In this document: positions 36,539-47,350 of the stretch, in pieces
How positions within the stretch are numbered: the first letter of the stretch is position 1
Layout of the letters: each line of letters starts with the position of its first letter
Source of the DNA: Spirogloea muscicola
Lineage: Eukaryota; Streptophyta; Zygnematophyceae; Spirogloeales; Spirogloeaceae
Direction: 5' to 3'
NCBI GenBank assembly: GCA_009602725.1
Contig: WELB01000325.1
Location: 1-53,619 of the forward strand
DNA: 53,619 nucleotides
Made by a program: the position numbers and the translations under genes
The notes under the pieces: model-generated
Database searches by the model: none
What the model was told of the DNA's origin: nothing
The model's input: only the letters and a program-made list of their open reading frames with translations

Positions 36539-38961
36539 TGGATCGGAACAGGAGTCATGGGTCAAGCAATGTGTGGACACCTCCAAGCTGCAGGATATGA
36601 TTTGACCATCTTCAATCGAACAGCAAGGTGCTTCTCCACGCCATAATCGCCTGCGACTGACAGTCCACTGGGCTTAGCACGGCGACAATTTGTAGATGGA
36701 TACACGAGAATATAGTAGACCTGCTGGTGACCTCTCATCATAGTCCGACCTCGTGCTGTACCATTTGCACCTGAGAACATCAGTCAATGCATATGGCCAA
36801 TAGCAGTCAGCCTTGAGCATTTCATTGCTAAGCTGACTGAGCACGAGTGCTCCTGTTCATTCCTTTGGAAGCTGTCTCTCCTTAACTGCTACTCCAGGAA
36901 GGCTGAAGCTTTGAGAGAGAAGGGTGCAAAGCTCGTGGACTCGCCTTCTGCCGTGGGATCAGAGAGCGATGTTGTCTTCACGATCGTCGGGTCTGCATCT
37001 TCACCCAAGGTCTGCAGCGCTGCAGCTGCTAGCGACTTGTGGTGCTAAACGTGGGCACGTTCAAATCTGCTGATCCATACGAGCAAGTGGCAGGTGAATC
37101 AAGAGCACAACTGGCTAACTGCATCTCAATGTTCAGTTATCCCGCAGATGTCAAAGAGGTCATCCTTGGTGACACTGGTGTCTTGAAGAGCTTGCAACCT
37201 GGCAGCATTGTGAGTGTTCCCTGCACTGCTACTCACTGTCCATTTCAAGGGCAGTCGCTTGTCTCACAAAACGTTGGTAGAGAATGTTGGGAACTTGGAG
37301 TACATCTACAGGATTTGACTTCGAGTCATGAACTAACTTACACAGGTGGTCGACATGACGACTAGTCAGCCAAGCTTGGCAAGAGACATATATGAAGCTG
37401 CCAGAAAGCGGTAAGTATATTGAGGCCAGCCTCTGCTGTTTCTCTGAGTTGACATAAAAGGGAGCTATAATGTGTTAAGGCATCCTTTATCATTTTCAGA
37501 TTTTGAGAGATGGGCCACGTCTGTGCGTTAGCAAGAGCTCTACTTTGCCGTTGCCACTGTGCAGGGGTTGCAGTGCTGTGGATGCACCAGTCTCAGGAGG
37601 CGACAAGGGTGCAAAATCTGCAACCTTGGCAATCATGGCTGGGGGCGATGAAGCAGTTGTCCAGACGCTTCAGCCTTTGTTCAATTGTCTAGGGAATTGT
37701 ACATATCTTGGACCAGCCGGTTCTGGCCAAAGCTGCAAAATCGCGAATCAGGTCATTCACTAGCTTCTGCTTTCCCCTTCCTCCATTTAGGTAATGCTCA
37801 TGCCTTCGGATTGTGGGGCATGAACTCACTGGACGTCGACATATTGGGTGCAGGTCACAATTGCTTCAACCATGATTGGGATGGTTGAAGGAATGCTGTA
37901 TGCTCACAAGGCTGGTCTAGATGTTCCCGTGTGCGGACCCTCTCCCTCTTGATTGCATAGGTAGACTATCAATGTCATACATCGTAAAAACGCAGGCCTC
38001 CCTTCCAGTCATTCGTGGTTGATTGCTTTGGGAGCATATGATGTATGCATGGTCATCACCTTCCCTGACCATCCTTCTTCACATGCGTGATGCATGCAAT
38101 GTCTTGGGATGTGGGTAATGTTGTTGGTGGAGGCCTTTGTCTTAAGTAGAGCTTGTATTGACATCCTCATTCTGGAATTCCATAGTTTTGTGAAAGCAAT
38201 ATCTGGTGGTGCTGCTGGTTCCAAATCACTTGATATTTACGCTAGCCGAATCCTGCAACGGGACTTTGCCCCAGGTGCGCTTTTCTCTTAGCTCCTCACT
38301 TTTAATATTTGTTCATCACATCAACGTTGGTGCATTGTCAGGTGCTCAGTGTCCAGTTGAGAGAAGCAAGCTGCTGCGAACTTATTGCCTGCATGCCCAT
38401 CAAAGTGGTTGCAAGTGAGTGCTACTTTAGCTCTGGTTTCTAGTACTTTCGTAAAGTGCGCAAAATGGTCGTATGCCAGCCGAATCTCCAAGCAAGATCC
38501 AGCCGGTCATTGATGACGTTTCTGCAGGTTTCTATGTTAAGCACTTCGTGAAAGACCTAGGCATTGCTCTGGAAGAGTGTCAGGCAATGAGACTGGCTCT
38601 GCCTGGAGTGGCTCTTGTAAGGACCTTGGTTTCCCTAGCTTCTGCACGTCACTGTTGCAAGGATTGATAGCGCACAGTCCTTGCTGCTTCCAAAGCCCCA
38701 CTTCATACTAACTTGCCTCTTTCATGCTCGCGTCTGGTTGTCTGCACAATAAGCGTCACGCTAGCTGCAGCGTAGCTGAGATTGCACTATTTTGAAAGCA
38801 CGCTGCTCTGGACGAGAATCAAATTTTGCTGGTGACAACCACCTTGTGCAGGCACAACAGCTGTATGTCTCACTCCAGGCACACGGTGAAGGCGAGCTTG
38901 GTACACAGGCCCTGCTCTTAGCACTGGAGCGACTCAACCACACATCCATTGATGGCAAATG
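36539..38961 (+). CDS. 3-hydroxyisobutyrate dehydrogenase-family NAD(P)-dependent reductase (GLYR/HIBADH-like)
   Basis: The family reduces glyoxylate or succinic semialdehyde (plant GLYR) or oxidises 3-hydroxyisobutyrate in valine breakdown. Exons: about 36539-36628 with the Rossmann motif WIGTGVMGQAMCGHLQAAGY and NRTAR; 36899-36991 (AEALREKGAKLVDSP...VVFTIVG); 37137-37210; 37346-37411 (VVDMTTSQPSLARDIYEAA, the family DxSTxxP region); 37572-37749 (VDAPVSGGDKGAKSATLAIM, the substrate-binding APVSGG motif); 37854-37931; 38192-38272 (SGGAAGSKSL); 38527-38617 (FYVKHFVKDLGIAL, with the catalytic-type Lys in FxxKDLxLA); 38852-38961, stop TGA. The N-terminal exon or exons before 36539 were not identified, so targeting is unknown. 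The neighbouring KH gene is convergent. Confidence 0.9.
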
Positions 38962-39412
38962 ATTAAGCATGTCTGCCAAGTTCCTGCCTGTACTTAATTG
39001 CTGTTATCAGATGAGCAGCAATTGCCTTCGCTTCAGCATCAAAATGCTGGGCACAGAATTCGCGCTGATCGTAATCGGGCAATGGCACAAGACCCTTAAG
39101 CTCCGCATTCTGGCTACCCTCCAGGCACTCTTGGGCTTGATTCTCTAGCTGACTAGGCAATGTGAGTTATGTTATTTCCAAACAGGTGCAGTCCGCCTTG
39201 CTCTCAATGTCTTGGGCATTGTGTATGTTGTCTGAAACCCTGGCCTGTAACAGCTTCCAGGGCTGCACACCACATCCGGTGACCAGGTCACCGTAGCACC
39301 TTAGAAGTGACCCCGTGGAGGGCTATGTGCCATCTTGAAAGCGATACATCTTGCAACGCAGGTGGCAAGCGGTTTCAGGAAACCTGAAACCGCTTTGCTG
39401 GACTACACCCTG
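38962..39412. other. Convergent intergenic region, dehydrogenase / KH protein
   Basis: About 450 bp between two stops; no coding signal. A perfect 12 bp inverted repeat lies at 39368-39394. Confidence 0.5.
39368..39394 (-). other. Perfect 12 bp inverted repeat (hairpin) in KH gene 3' UTR
   Basis: AGCGGTTTCAGG, a 3-base AAA loop, then CCTGAAACCGCT. It starts 19 bp past the KH gene stop codon, so it would form a stem-loop in that mRNA's 3' UTR. Confidence 0.85.
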
Positions 39413-41789
39413 ATAGCTTGCTGGCCGCTCAGCAGGAAGGCCTGTATCAATGCGTGTGCCGCAGCTACCTGCTCAAGTGAGAGCATGAGTTAGCATTCAT
39501 GCGCTGCCAAACTCGAGGCCTGTGCACAGTGGAGTTGCAAACTATGCTTCACACGACTAATTTGTTGAGAGAATAGGTGGATAGACAGATAACAGTTTCT
39601 CAGCAAAGGGCAGGTGATATGTTACTTGAACCCTCGCAAATCGTCATACCTGCTCCGAGCTGCCAGCAATTTCAACCACCCGATCCTCCTCCCCGTCCTG
39701 CTGGTCATGGACCTGGAAAGCGTAGCTTGTATTTGTTAGCCAACTTGAGTGAAGGTGATGTCAAATAGTGGAAGATACTGTCACGACAGAAGCAAGCGAG
39801 AGTCATGTAGCTGCTGATCGTAATTTATCTAATGTTCTGGCTAGAACACGGCACAGGTCAAGAACCTTGATCATCGCTCCAGACATCTGACGAATCTGGT
39901 TGATGTTGGCACCACCCTTGCCGATTATGGGACCCATATGAATCTTGGGGAGGCGCAGCTCCTGCTTGAGCTGTTGAAACACCATGGAGGGTTGCCCTCG
40001 CCCTTGGCCTGGGATGATGCCGACTGCACCCAAGCAGCCGATCACAGTAGTATCATGACAGTATCAGAATTGTCAGGGACACGTGCCGTCAGCCTTCTGC
40101 AGCTGCTTCAAGTGACTTTTACATCCGCAGCACAACGACACTCAGGGAGGCCAATGCTGTGCTCCACTGCCACCGTCCATGGATATGCCGAGATGGTACT
40201 AGTTTGCATCTGCAAGCAAGCCTCAACTGCAGAGACCAAGGACTGATTGACAACGAGATGAAGAAAGACTAGCAGCTGTCAAGATTGAGGCACGAACCTT
40301 GTGGGAGCACAGGTGCACCATGCATGCCCGGGAACTGCCAGGGACTGGCCATCTGATGAATGGTCGGCATGCGGCTTCCAGGCCCAAGCTGCTCCTTTGT
40401 TGGGTTATCTCTACAGCAGATGAGCAGGCCAGTGTTGGTGGACATGTGGCCTGACAAGCTGGTAACCTTGCTCAAACAGCCACACTACGATGAGGCTCAT
40501 GGTTGCTTGTACCTGAGGATGCCGCAGACGAGCTTCAGGGCAGATTCTACAGCCAGTGACTCTCCCGAGACTTGCACCAGGCGGTCTGTCGGGCTCGACC
40601 CTGCTGGGAGGTCCTCCGACACCCTCACGCTGGCCCCCGTTGTCTCTCGGATCTCGTTGATGGTGGCCCCCCCTTTCCCGATGACGCAGCCAGCCTGAGA
40701 GCCGGCAATGAGGAGCCTCACATTGCACGTGGGCGCAGGGCCCGTGCTGTCCTCCTCCATCAACTCATCCTCCTCTTTGCCTTCCTTGGCCTACACAGCA
40801 AGAGTGGTGTCAGGCCAGGATGCATCAGGATCAAGTACATCACGCACAGCTGATGTAGCCCAAGTCAGGGAAGCCACATACCATGTGCAAAGTGCTCAGT
40901 GATCTAGTGAGTAATTTGTATCAATCTCAACACCTGCTCAGCAACCCTACAGCAACCCAACAGCAACGGGTGGGGCCATGGACCTAGTCTGGGTGATAAT
41001 CAGGAATGCAGACCTCAACCAACAAGCTTGTAAGAATGATTTGCTTGAAGGGACAATCTGTTAGGCAATGAAAGTTGGCAGTTTGACCGTGAACTCCACT
41101 CACATTGCTGCAGATAGCCACGAGACGCAGCAGGGCCTCCATGGCTGCTGACCAGGGCTGGCCTTCCTCATCTAGAGATGACACCAGGACAACCCTTTCG
41201 TCGGCGGCCTGCACGACGTTTACAAACAGATGCTGGGCCATCAGAAAACAGTCCAGCTGCAGGCAAAGCTCCGCTTTGAGTAGATTGCAGAGGCCCATCT
41301 TGAGTAGCAGAGTGCAGCAATATCAGATATGCCAGGAAAGGCATCAAAAGGTGAGCCGCTGGTCATGAGAAGGGGTTTCAGAGCTCTGACAGGAACGGAG
41401 TCTGTGATCTTGATCTTGGCGCCTGTGTCCTCACGAAGCTGCTTGACGGTGGCACCCTGCTTGCCGATGATACTGCCCACGCGCTTGGCCGGCACCAGCA
41501 GCCGGAATGACGCCTCCACTGTGGGCCCGGATCCAGCCGCAGCATGCCTTTTGCCAGACCCGTTCTGACGAGAGAGGGGAGATCCAGATTGTGCCCAATG
41601 AGATACTGCATTGGTCGTAAAGGCAGTACCATCTCGTCCGACGCACTGCGTGCATCAAGAGAAGCAATTGGGAAACAATGGGAAGCTGCATTGGAAAGCT
41701 TGGTGGGGCTGTCTCACCTCCATCACCGGCGTGGTGCGCTCAGATCTCGGATGCGCAGGCTCCGCTTCCCCTACCGCCGCAGCCGCCAT
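39413..41789 (-). CDS. Triple KH-domain RNA-binding protein (PCBP/PEPPER/FLK-like)
   Basis: KH domains bind single-stranded RNA; plant relatives act in flowering-time and mRNA control. The start at 41789 gives MAAAAVGEAEPAHPRSERTT. KH1 is FRLLVPAKRVGSIIGKQGAT with VKQLREDTGAKIKI (41519-41390). VVLVSSLDEEGQPWSAAMEA follows (41200-41130). KH2 is VRLLIAGSQAGCVIGKGGAT with INEIRETTGASVRVSE and RLVQVSGESLAVESALKLV (40740-40510). KH3 is LRLPKIHMGPIIGKGGANIN (about 39930), continued in later exons by DRVVEIAGSSEQ and VAAAHALIQAFLLSG, ending at the TAG at 39413. All three GxxG loops are intact (GKQG, GKGG, GKGG). The intron pattern splits KH3 over at least three exons. A start further upstream in the same frame is possible. 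Confidence 0.9.
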
Positions 41790-42134
41790 GCCATCCCACG
41801 GCCCGTCCAGATGGGTAGCCACCGCCCGCCCAGCACCCGCCGCTCGTCGCTTAGGAGGCCCGAGCCTCGATTCCGGCGTCCCCCGAGGCCCCTTCCGGCG
41901 CTCGAGCCGGCCTGCCGTGCCCGCGCTCGGGCTCTCGACGAGCGGGGCTGCACTGGCAGGCACGCTGGTCCGCCCGCCGCGGCTTGCCAGAGGGCGGCGG
42001 CTCGGCCTGCCCACTTCGCACCTCCGCGCTACCGACGCTTATTTACTCGCGCTCGCTCGCTCGCACCCCGTCTGCCCCCACTGGCTCTCTTACTGGCGGC
42101 CCTTGTGGGCCACCTTCCTTTTAATTAGGCTCCT
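41790..42134. other. GC-rich 5' flank of KH gene
   Basis: About 345 bp of GC-rich sequence upstream of the KH start, open in several frames on both strands without motif support; most likely promoter and 5' UTR. Confidence 0.4.
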
Positions 42135-43400
42135 TCCACCTTTTTGGGCTGGGCCTTCTGACCCTTCAGACCCTTCCTCCCCATGTTTTACCATAGCATC
42201 CTCAGGCCCCTTTGTAAGGAAAATTTCGTGTATTTGAAACAAACATAGGCCAATGGCCAAGTACAAAGGCAAGCAAGCACATCTAAATATCTACATAACC
42301 TACAGCAGGTTGACCCGCTCAAAATCCACGGGTCAAAACATAAAGGTCGCTAACCGATGCATGAATACTAGATGTCAGGTACGAAGCCCTTCTGTCACCA
42401 ACTAGAGCCAGCCCAGCTTTCTGATGCAAGGCATTAGCCTGAGCTCGCTGCAAACAGGCCGAAACTCGACGTCGCAAGAACGACAAATATGCAGCTGGCC
42501 TTTGTAGCTGCTCACCGCTCTTAGGCCCCTCTGAACCTTTGTGAATTCTTTTTGGGCTGGCTTTTCGCAGCCCTTGCCCCCATTGGGAGTGTCACTTCTC
42601 TCTTCTGGCTCTTCATCAACGTGCAGGGCGCGCTCTAAGTCAGGCCTCCGGCTTTCGTGGCGGCGCTCCAGCTCCCCAAGTTAGCTTGTCAGATTTGTTT
42701 GTGCTCACCCGTGGGTACTAATGTCATCTTAGGTACCTTAGATTTGGTCTCCGTATTATGTAGCATTGTTTAGTCTGCACTCGACTCTGCCTGAACAATG
42801 TATTGGCTTGAATTGGCCTCCCTTTCAATTCATGCGCCCCGCGCGCCTTCTCTCTCTCTTCTGACCAACACGGTAGACAAGGTCCGAAGGGGCTGAACAA
42901 AAGCGCTGAAACACACCACTGCGGAAGAAAGAAGAAGTGGCACTCCCAAGGGCTGCGAAAAGAAAGAAAGGGCTCGCCCATAGAGACGAGGGGCCGGCAA
43001 AGCCAGCCCGAAAAGAATTGACAGAGGAAAGCTGTCTCCCCGTGTTGCCCGTCCGGCTGCTGACTAGCGGCTGCTGACCGGGAACATCCCCCTCCTCCCC
43101 GTGGCGGCGCCAGGCCGGTGGCGGGCCAGGGGGGACCGGTTGCGCCGTAGGGACCAGGCCGCGGCGCCCCCCTCCGTCGATGCTGCCAAGCGGATGGTCC
43201 GGCAGCACCTCCTCTCCTGAACAGTGTGTTGGCTTAAATCGGCCTCCCTTTCACTTCATGCGCAGAGAGAAGGCGCGCGGTGCGCATGAACTGAAGGGTG
43301 GCCAATCCAAGCCAAAAACCCTGTTCACGCAAAAGCTAGTGCAAAATCTGGGGGCTTCAGACATCGAAGCACTATGCTAAGGTGGCTAAGGTAACAGTGT
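42135..43400. repeat. Repeat island between KH gene and ALG8
   Basis: 42222-42292 matches the inverted 28774-28838 copy; 42300-42480 is a diverged relative of 29150-29330. A hairpin module (TTTTGGGCTGGCTTTTCGCA, then GCCC and CCCATTGGGAGTG) lies at 42547-42595. A coding module follows at about 42606-42720, reading HQRAGRALSQASGFRGG, then LSDLFVLTRGY-stop. The type II 3' module (GCCTGAACAATGTATTGGCT to GCGCGCC) is at 42789-42847. Reverse-oriented modules lie at 42930-43025. A fold-back pair lies at 43213-43320. 43400-43455, minus strand, reads LSDLYLLTRGY. Confidence 0.75.
43213..43320. repeat. Fold-back (inverted) pair of type II 3' modules
   Basis: GAACAGTGTGTTGGCTTAAA...CTTCATGCGC runs on the plus strand and its near reverse complement, GCGCATGAACTGAAGGGTGG...CCCTGTTC, follows after about 20 bp. 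Arms are about 40 bp and imperfect, giving a hairpin-forming unit like a MITE or a head-to-head insertion. Confidence 0.7.
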
Positions 43401-43812
43401 GACCTTAAGTACCCACGGGTGAGCAAATACAGATCCGACAGGCTAACTTGCGCGGCCAGCTTGCTGATGAATTGGCCAGAGCTTTGAAGAGCTGCGCACC
43501 GCGCCTGCTCTCTACGGCTCCCAGATTAGCATGTCGGATCATGTTCACTCATATAGTACTTGGCAATACCCATTTTTGCTGATCTCTCAGTGGCCCAGTT
43601 TTACTAAAGGCCTTTTGCATCAGAGGCCTGTCTTCCTTTCTCAGCGACCGGCTGGGTCTTCAGAAAGCTGCCAAATATTGCTTCATGTTTCAACTGCTAA
43701 AGGTCACTGCATACACTTGATCTACTATGACAGGTATGACATGGCCCCTGCTGACAGACATCAACTGAGTAACCATCCAAACCCCAGGCCCTACTCTCGA
43801 TGCTGACAATCC

Positions 43813-46609
43813 TCAGTGCTTTAACAAGGTTCTCAGCAAAAGTAGCCAAGAGTATACCATGCCCAGCGAGCAATACAGAGAGGTGAGGAGGAGTGGCAGA
43901 AATGGCAGCCTTTGGCCCATCACAATGCGGTGTAAAAACTGACCATACAGCTCTACTACAGGCAAACCCAATAGGTAAGCCCAACAGTGAAGTGGCAGTA
44001 GCTTCACCTTCTCTTGCTCCCCATGCATAAGGTTGCCTGAAGTTTCTGGTCTCTGGTATAATTGCAAGAGCCCGCAGTACAAGCTCATTGCGTACAGTGT
44101 GAGCAACAACATCTTGATTGGATACTCTTGGGGTTGAAATAGAAGTGGAGAGAGGGACCATTGAGCCACTGTGACAGCAAGAAGTAAATTGCACCAGTCA
44201 GACCTTGCATCTCGTGCATAAAAGCATCGAGGCTGCAAGGAGGAGGAGATGCTTTGGCGCTTGTTAAGCAAGTAGTGATCCAAGAGAGTGCTGAAGATGC
44301 ACAAGCTGGTAATCAGAATCATCACTAGCTGCATGCTAATTAAACAGGCTAACTTTCAAGGGCTGTGAAGCAGGCCCGATGTCCATAACTCACCAGTAGA
44401 AAGGAAGTAGTACAGTGAGCCTTCCTTGGCAGTTTGTGCACACGTCAAAGCAAGAGGGATGACAAAATGTAGTGCTGCCTTCTCATGGACGTGCCACCCC
44501 AGCATGTAGCCACAAAAGTAGCTATAGGATACCCAAGTCACCATGTCCATTGTGGAGGGCGCCTGCTTCGTCCAGATTTTATGCAGGCAGGGAATCATCG
44601 CCAGTAGTACCAGGGCCATAGAGATGCCAGGTGTGATCTGCAACAAAAGAGGCACAAGAGGTACTCATTACCTGAAATGAAGAGGTAATGGTACAGGTAT
44701 CCACGAAAATCAGATCAGGTGGTACAACGATGCAGTGAACCAAGTTCAGCTTGCGTCGAACCTGCTCGCAAAATCGTGCATCTTGGGAAAGGCAGTGGAG
44801 CTAACGTTTGGGAGGATCGCATACGGCGTCATGTCGCCAACCAGACCGCCAGTCAAGGCCCCACTTGTGAGAGGCAATTCGAGTCTCGTAAGCACGCCGT
44901 GCCTCCTCAATATACTCATGAGGCATGCCAGAGCTTTGTCAAGTACATTGTAGATCGCCCATACATTGGGTGCCCAATAAGCATGACACAAGCCCCTGCC
45001 AAAGGGGAAGAGCCTTGTGAACAGCTGCTTGCCCTGAGGATGCCAGATCGCAGAGAGTCGAGCTTGTCAAGTGGTAATGCACAAGCAAAGAGCCTGTGAT
45101 TGCATCAAGGTACTCTGCACTGCCAGCTATGTTGGCCTGCGACATAGCACTGCATTACTGGGGTCAGGGTGTTGCAACTTGTTTCTCAACTTGCGCCCTC
45201 TTGGTCAATTTGAAAGATCAATATCCATATGATCACGTGCTTTATCTGTGTAAGGACACCTGTACGATGTCAGAGCAGAAGAGCGAAGACATACCTGGCC
45301 TAGGTACAGAAAAGGACCAAAGGCTGCAAAGACGACCACCAGAACTGATGCCCCCAAAGCCACGAATCTTTGCACTGCTTGCTTTCCCTGGCAGTGATGC
45401 CGAAGGAGGTAGACCAAGAACACGGGTCCAGCAACGGCAAACAGGTGCTTGAAGCAGACAAGTAGAGCAAATAAAACTCCTCCTAGCAAGCCCTTGCCTT
45501 CCTGGGGGACAATATATAGGAGGGTGTGAACAAAGAGTGTCTGTATATGGTGGCATCACCCACTGTAGTGTTGTAACCACCAAGCCAAAGCACAGAGGAC
45601 CTTGCAGGCGCCCAGCCTGTGACATATATGTCTGCACTGAGGAGGACATGCACAAGTGGACATGCTCACCTTCAGCATGGCCAAAGACAGGACGAGAATG
45701 CCGAGTAGGAAGCCATTGTACTGGAAGTGTACATGGTCTACCATGATCAACCCTGGGGAGAGAAGGACGGCAGCACTTGTCAGTCTCCTCCTCTCCTCTC
45801 CCATGTCCCTGGAAACACATGGGCCACCAGTATGCATGTAAGACAATGTGCTTGAGCAGGTAGGGCACCGGTAGGCGAACTTCAGTGGCGTGCTAGAAGC
45901 TCTCATTAGCACTAATTTTGTGCAAATGCTGTTGCTGTGCAAGCCGTGTAGAAATAGGAGCCACCGAGCACCTCACTATGCAGCGGCAAAGGGTCTGAAA
46001 CAGCTGGCAGTGGCCCAGGTGAGCCTGCAGGCTGCACCTACAGAATCGCCACAAGGCGTAGTAGAGCAAGCAGTCTGCGACCATGACTGTGCTCCGGAGG
46101 TAGAGCACCGTGGCAGGGCTGGCATAGCCCAGCCCTCCATGGAGGTCCACCATGAGAGGGTCCACCGCAGCTGCCGGGATGGCAAGGAGGCGCTCGAGCC
46201 AGGCGAAGAGAGGAGGGTAGTCCAGCGTCCACTCCGACGTCTCGTCTGCGTACCACTGCAAACATAGCGCGACGAGGCTCTGGTGCAAGCTGAAGTGCTG
46301 AGCCCCGATCATACGCTCAGCTTCTCAAATTTCAAGCCAGGAGCGCACGCACTCGGACCAAGACACTCAGGGCACGCAGTCTCAATGAAGCTGACGGCGA
46401 GGACCAGCGTCAGAGAAGCTCGTCGAGGAGCTCGAAAGCATGCGCAGGTGCTGCCGCGGGAGCACCTGCGCGAGGGGGAGGGAGCGCGTGAGCGCCATCC
46501 AGTGGCGGTGGACCTCGAAGTCGGTGCTGCGGTATGCCGGCACGAGCAGCAGCTTGAAGGCCGTCGCCGCGCCGGCCAGCCACGCCACGTCCATGGCCGC
46601 TCCGCTCAC
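43813..46609 (-). CDS. ALG8: ALG8, dolichyl-P-Glc:Glc1Man9GlcNAc2-PP-dolichol alpha-1,3-glucosyltransferase (GT57)
   Basis: ALG8 adds the second glucose to the lipid-linked oligosaccharide in the ER lumen before N-glycan transfer. The start at 46609 gives [20 protein letters not shown] with [11 protein letters not shown], then [28 protein letters not shown] separates ALG8 from ALG6. Further blocks: [97 protein letters not shown], then [36 protein letters not shown] and a terminal exon with many hydrophobic segments ending [10 protein letters not shown] at 43813. The protein is polytopic, as expected. Exons lie at about 46609-46466, 46257-46044, and in 45.9-43.8 kb. Confidence 0.93.
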
Positions 46610-47350
46610 AAGCGCGCCGCCGCCGCCGCCGCCGCCGCCCGCAATGGCGGCGGCAGCACGCGAGGCCTGCCAGCAGTGAGGAGGCGCGCGGTGCGCATGA
46701 AATGATGAAATGTGAAAGGGAAATGTAATGGAAGGGAGGCCAAGTTAAGCTAATGTCGCTTTGAGGCAAAAACCCCCTTCGGACCTCGTCAATTGCTCGC
46801 AGAGCCTCCGGCGTCGCCGCCCAACGAGAGTCGCCCACGACGTTTCGGCGTCGTCCCGTCGCCCCACCCCCCCCGGTTTGAATCGGGCTCCCCGCGCCGC
46901 GCCATCGGCGGCTCGCCCTTCGCGCGCCCTTCCTCTGCGGCACAGGAACGGCAGGGGCCCGCTGATCGCTCCAGGCCTCCGCTCCCAGCTGCCGTGACCT
47001 GCAGAGGACTCCCCCCGGCTGGCGTGCTCGGCCGGCAAACCGCCCGGGCCGCCGTTACCGCGTCGGCAACTGGCCGACAAGGTGGCTTCTTCTTCGGCGA
47101 GGCATAAGGTCGTCACCACGGCGTTAGTGTGGATCGCAACTTATTGAGAAGTTAGCGAGCCCTCCCCACCAAGACGCCGCCGCCGGACTGGTCTCCGGCA
47201 GCTCCTGCAGTCGCTCCACGTCCACGCCGCCGCCGCCGCGCCGCCGTCGCCGCCGCCGCTTGTCGCCGTCGCCGCCGCCGCCGTCCCGGCTCCGCTAGTG
47301 GAGCCTTGCGCCGCGCGCCGCGGGCGGCCTGCGCTGCCTCGGCGGCCGCC
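46610..47350. promoter_or_regulatory. Divergent promoter region, ALG8 / SHMT, with an inserted type II module
   Basis: About 740 bp between divergent starts. 46676-46760 holds a reverse type II module (GGCGCGCGGTGCGCATGAAA onward, then GGGAGGCCAAGTTAAGC), which lies only about 70 bp upstream of the ALG8 ATG. The rest is GC-rich, with CCG-repeat character near 47220-47290. Confidence 0.6.
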
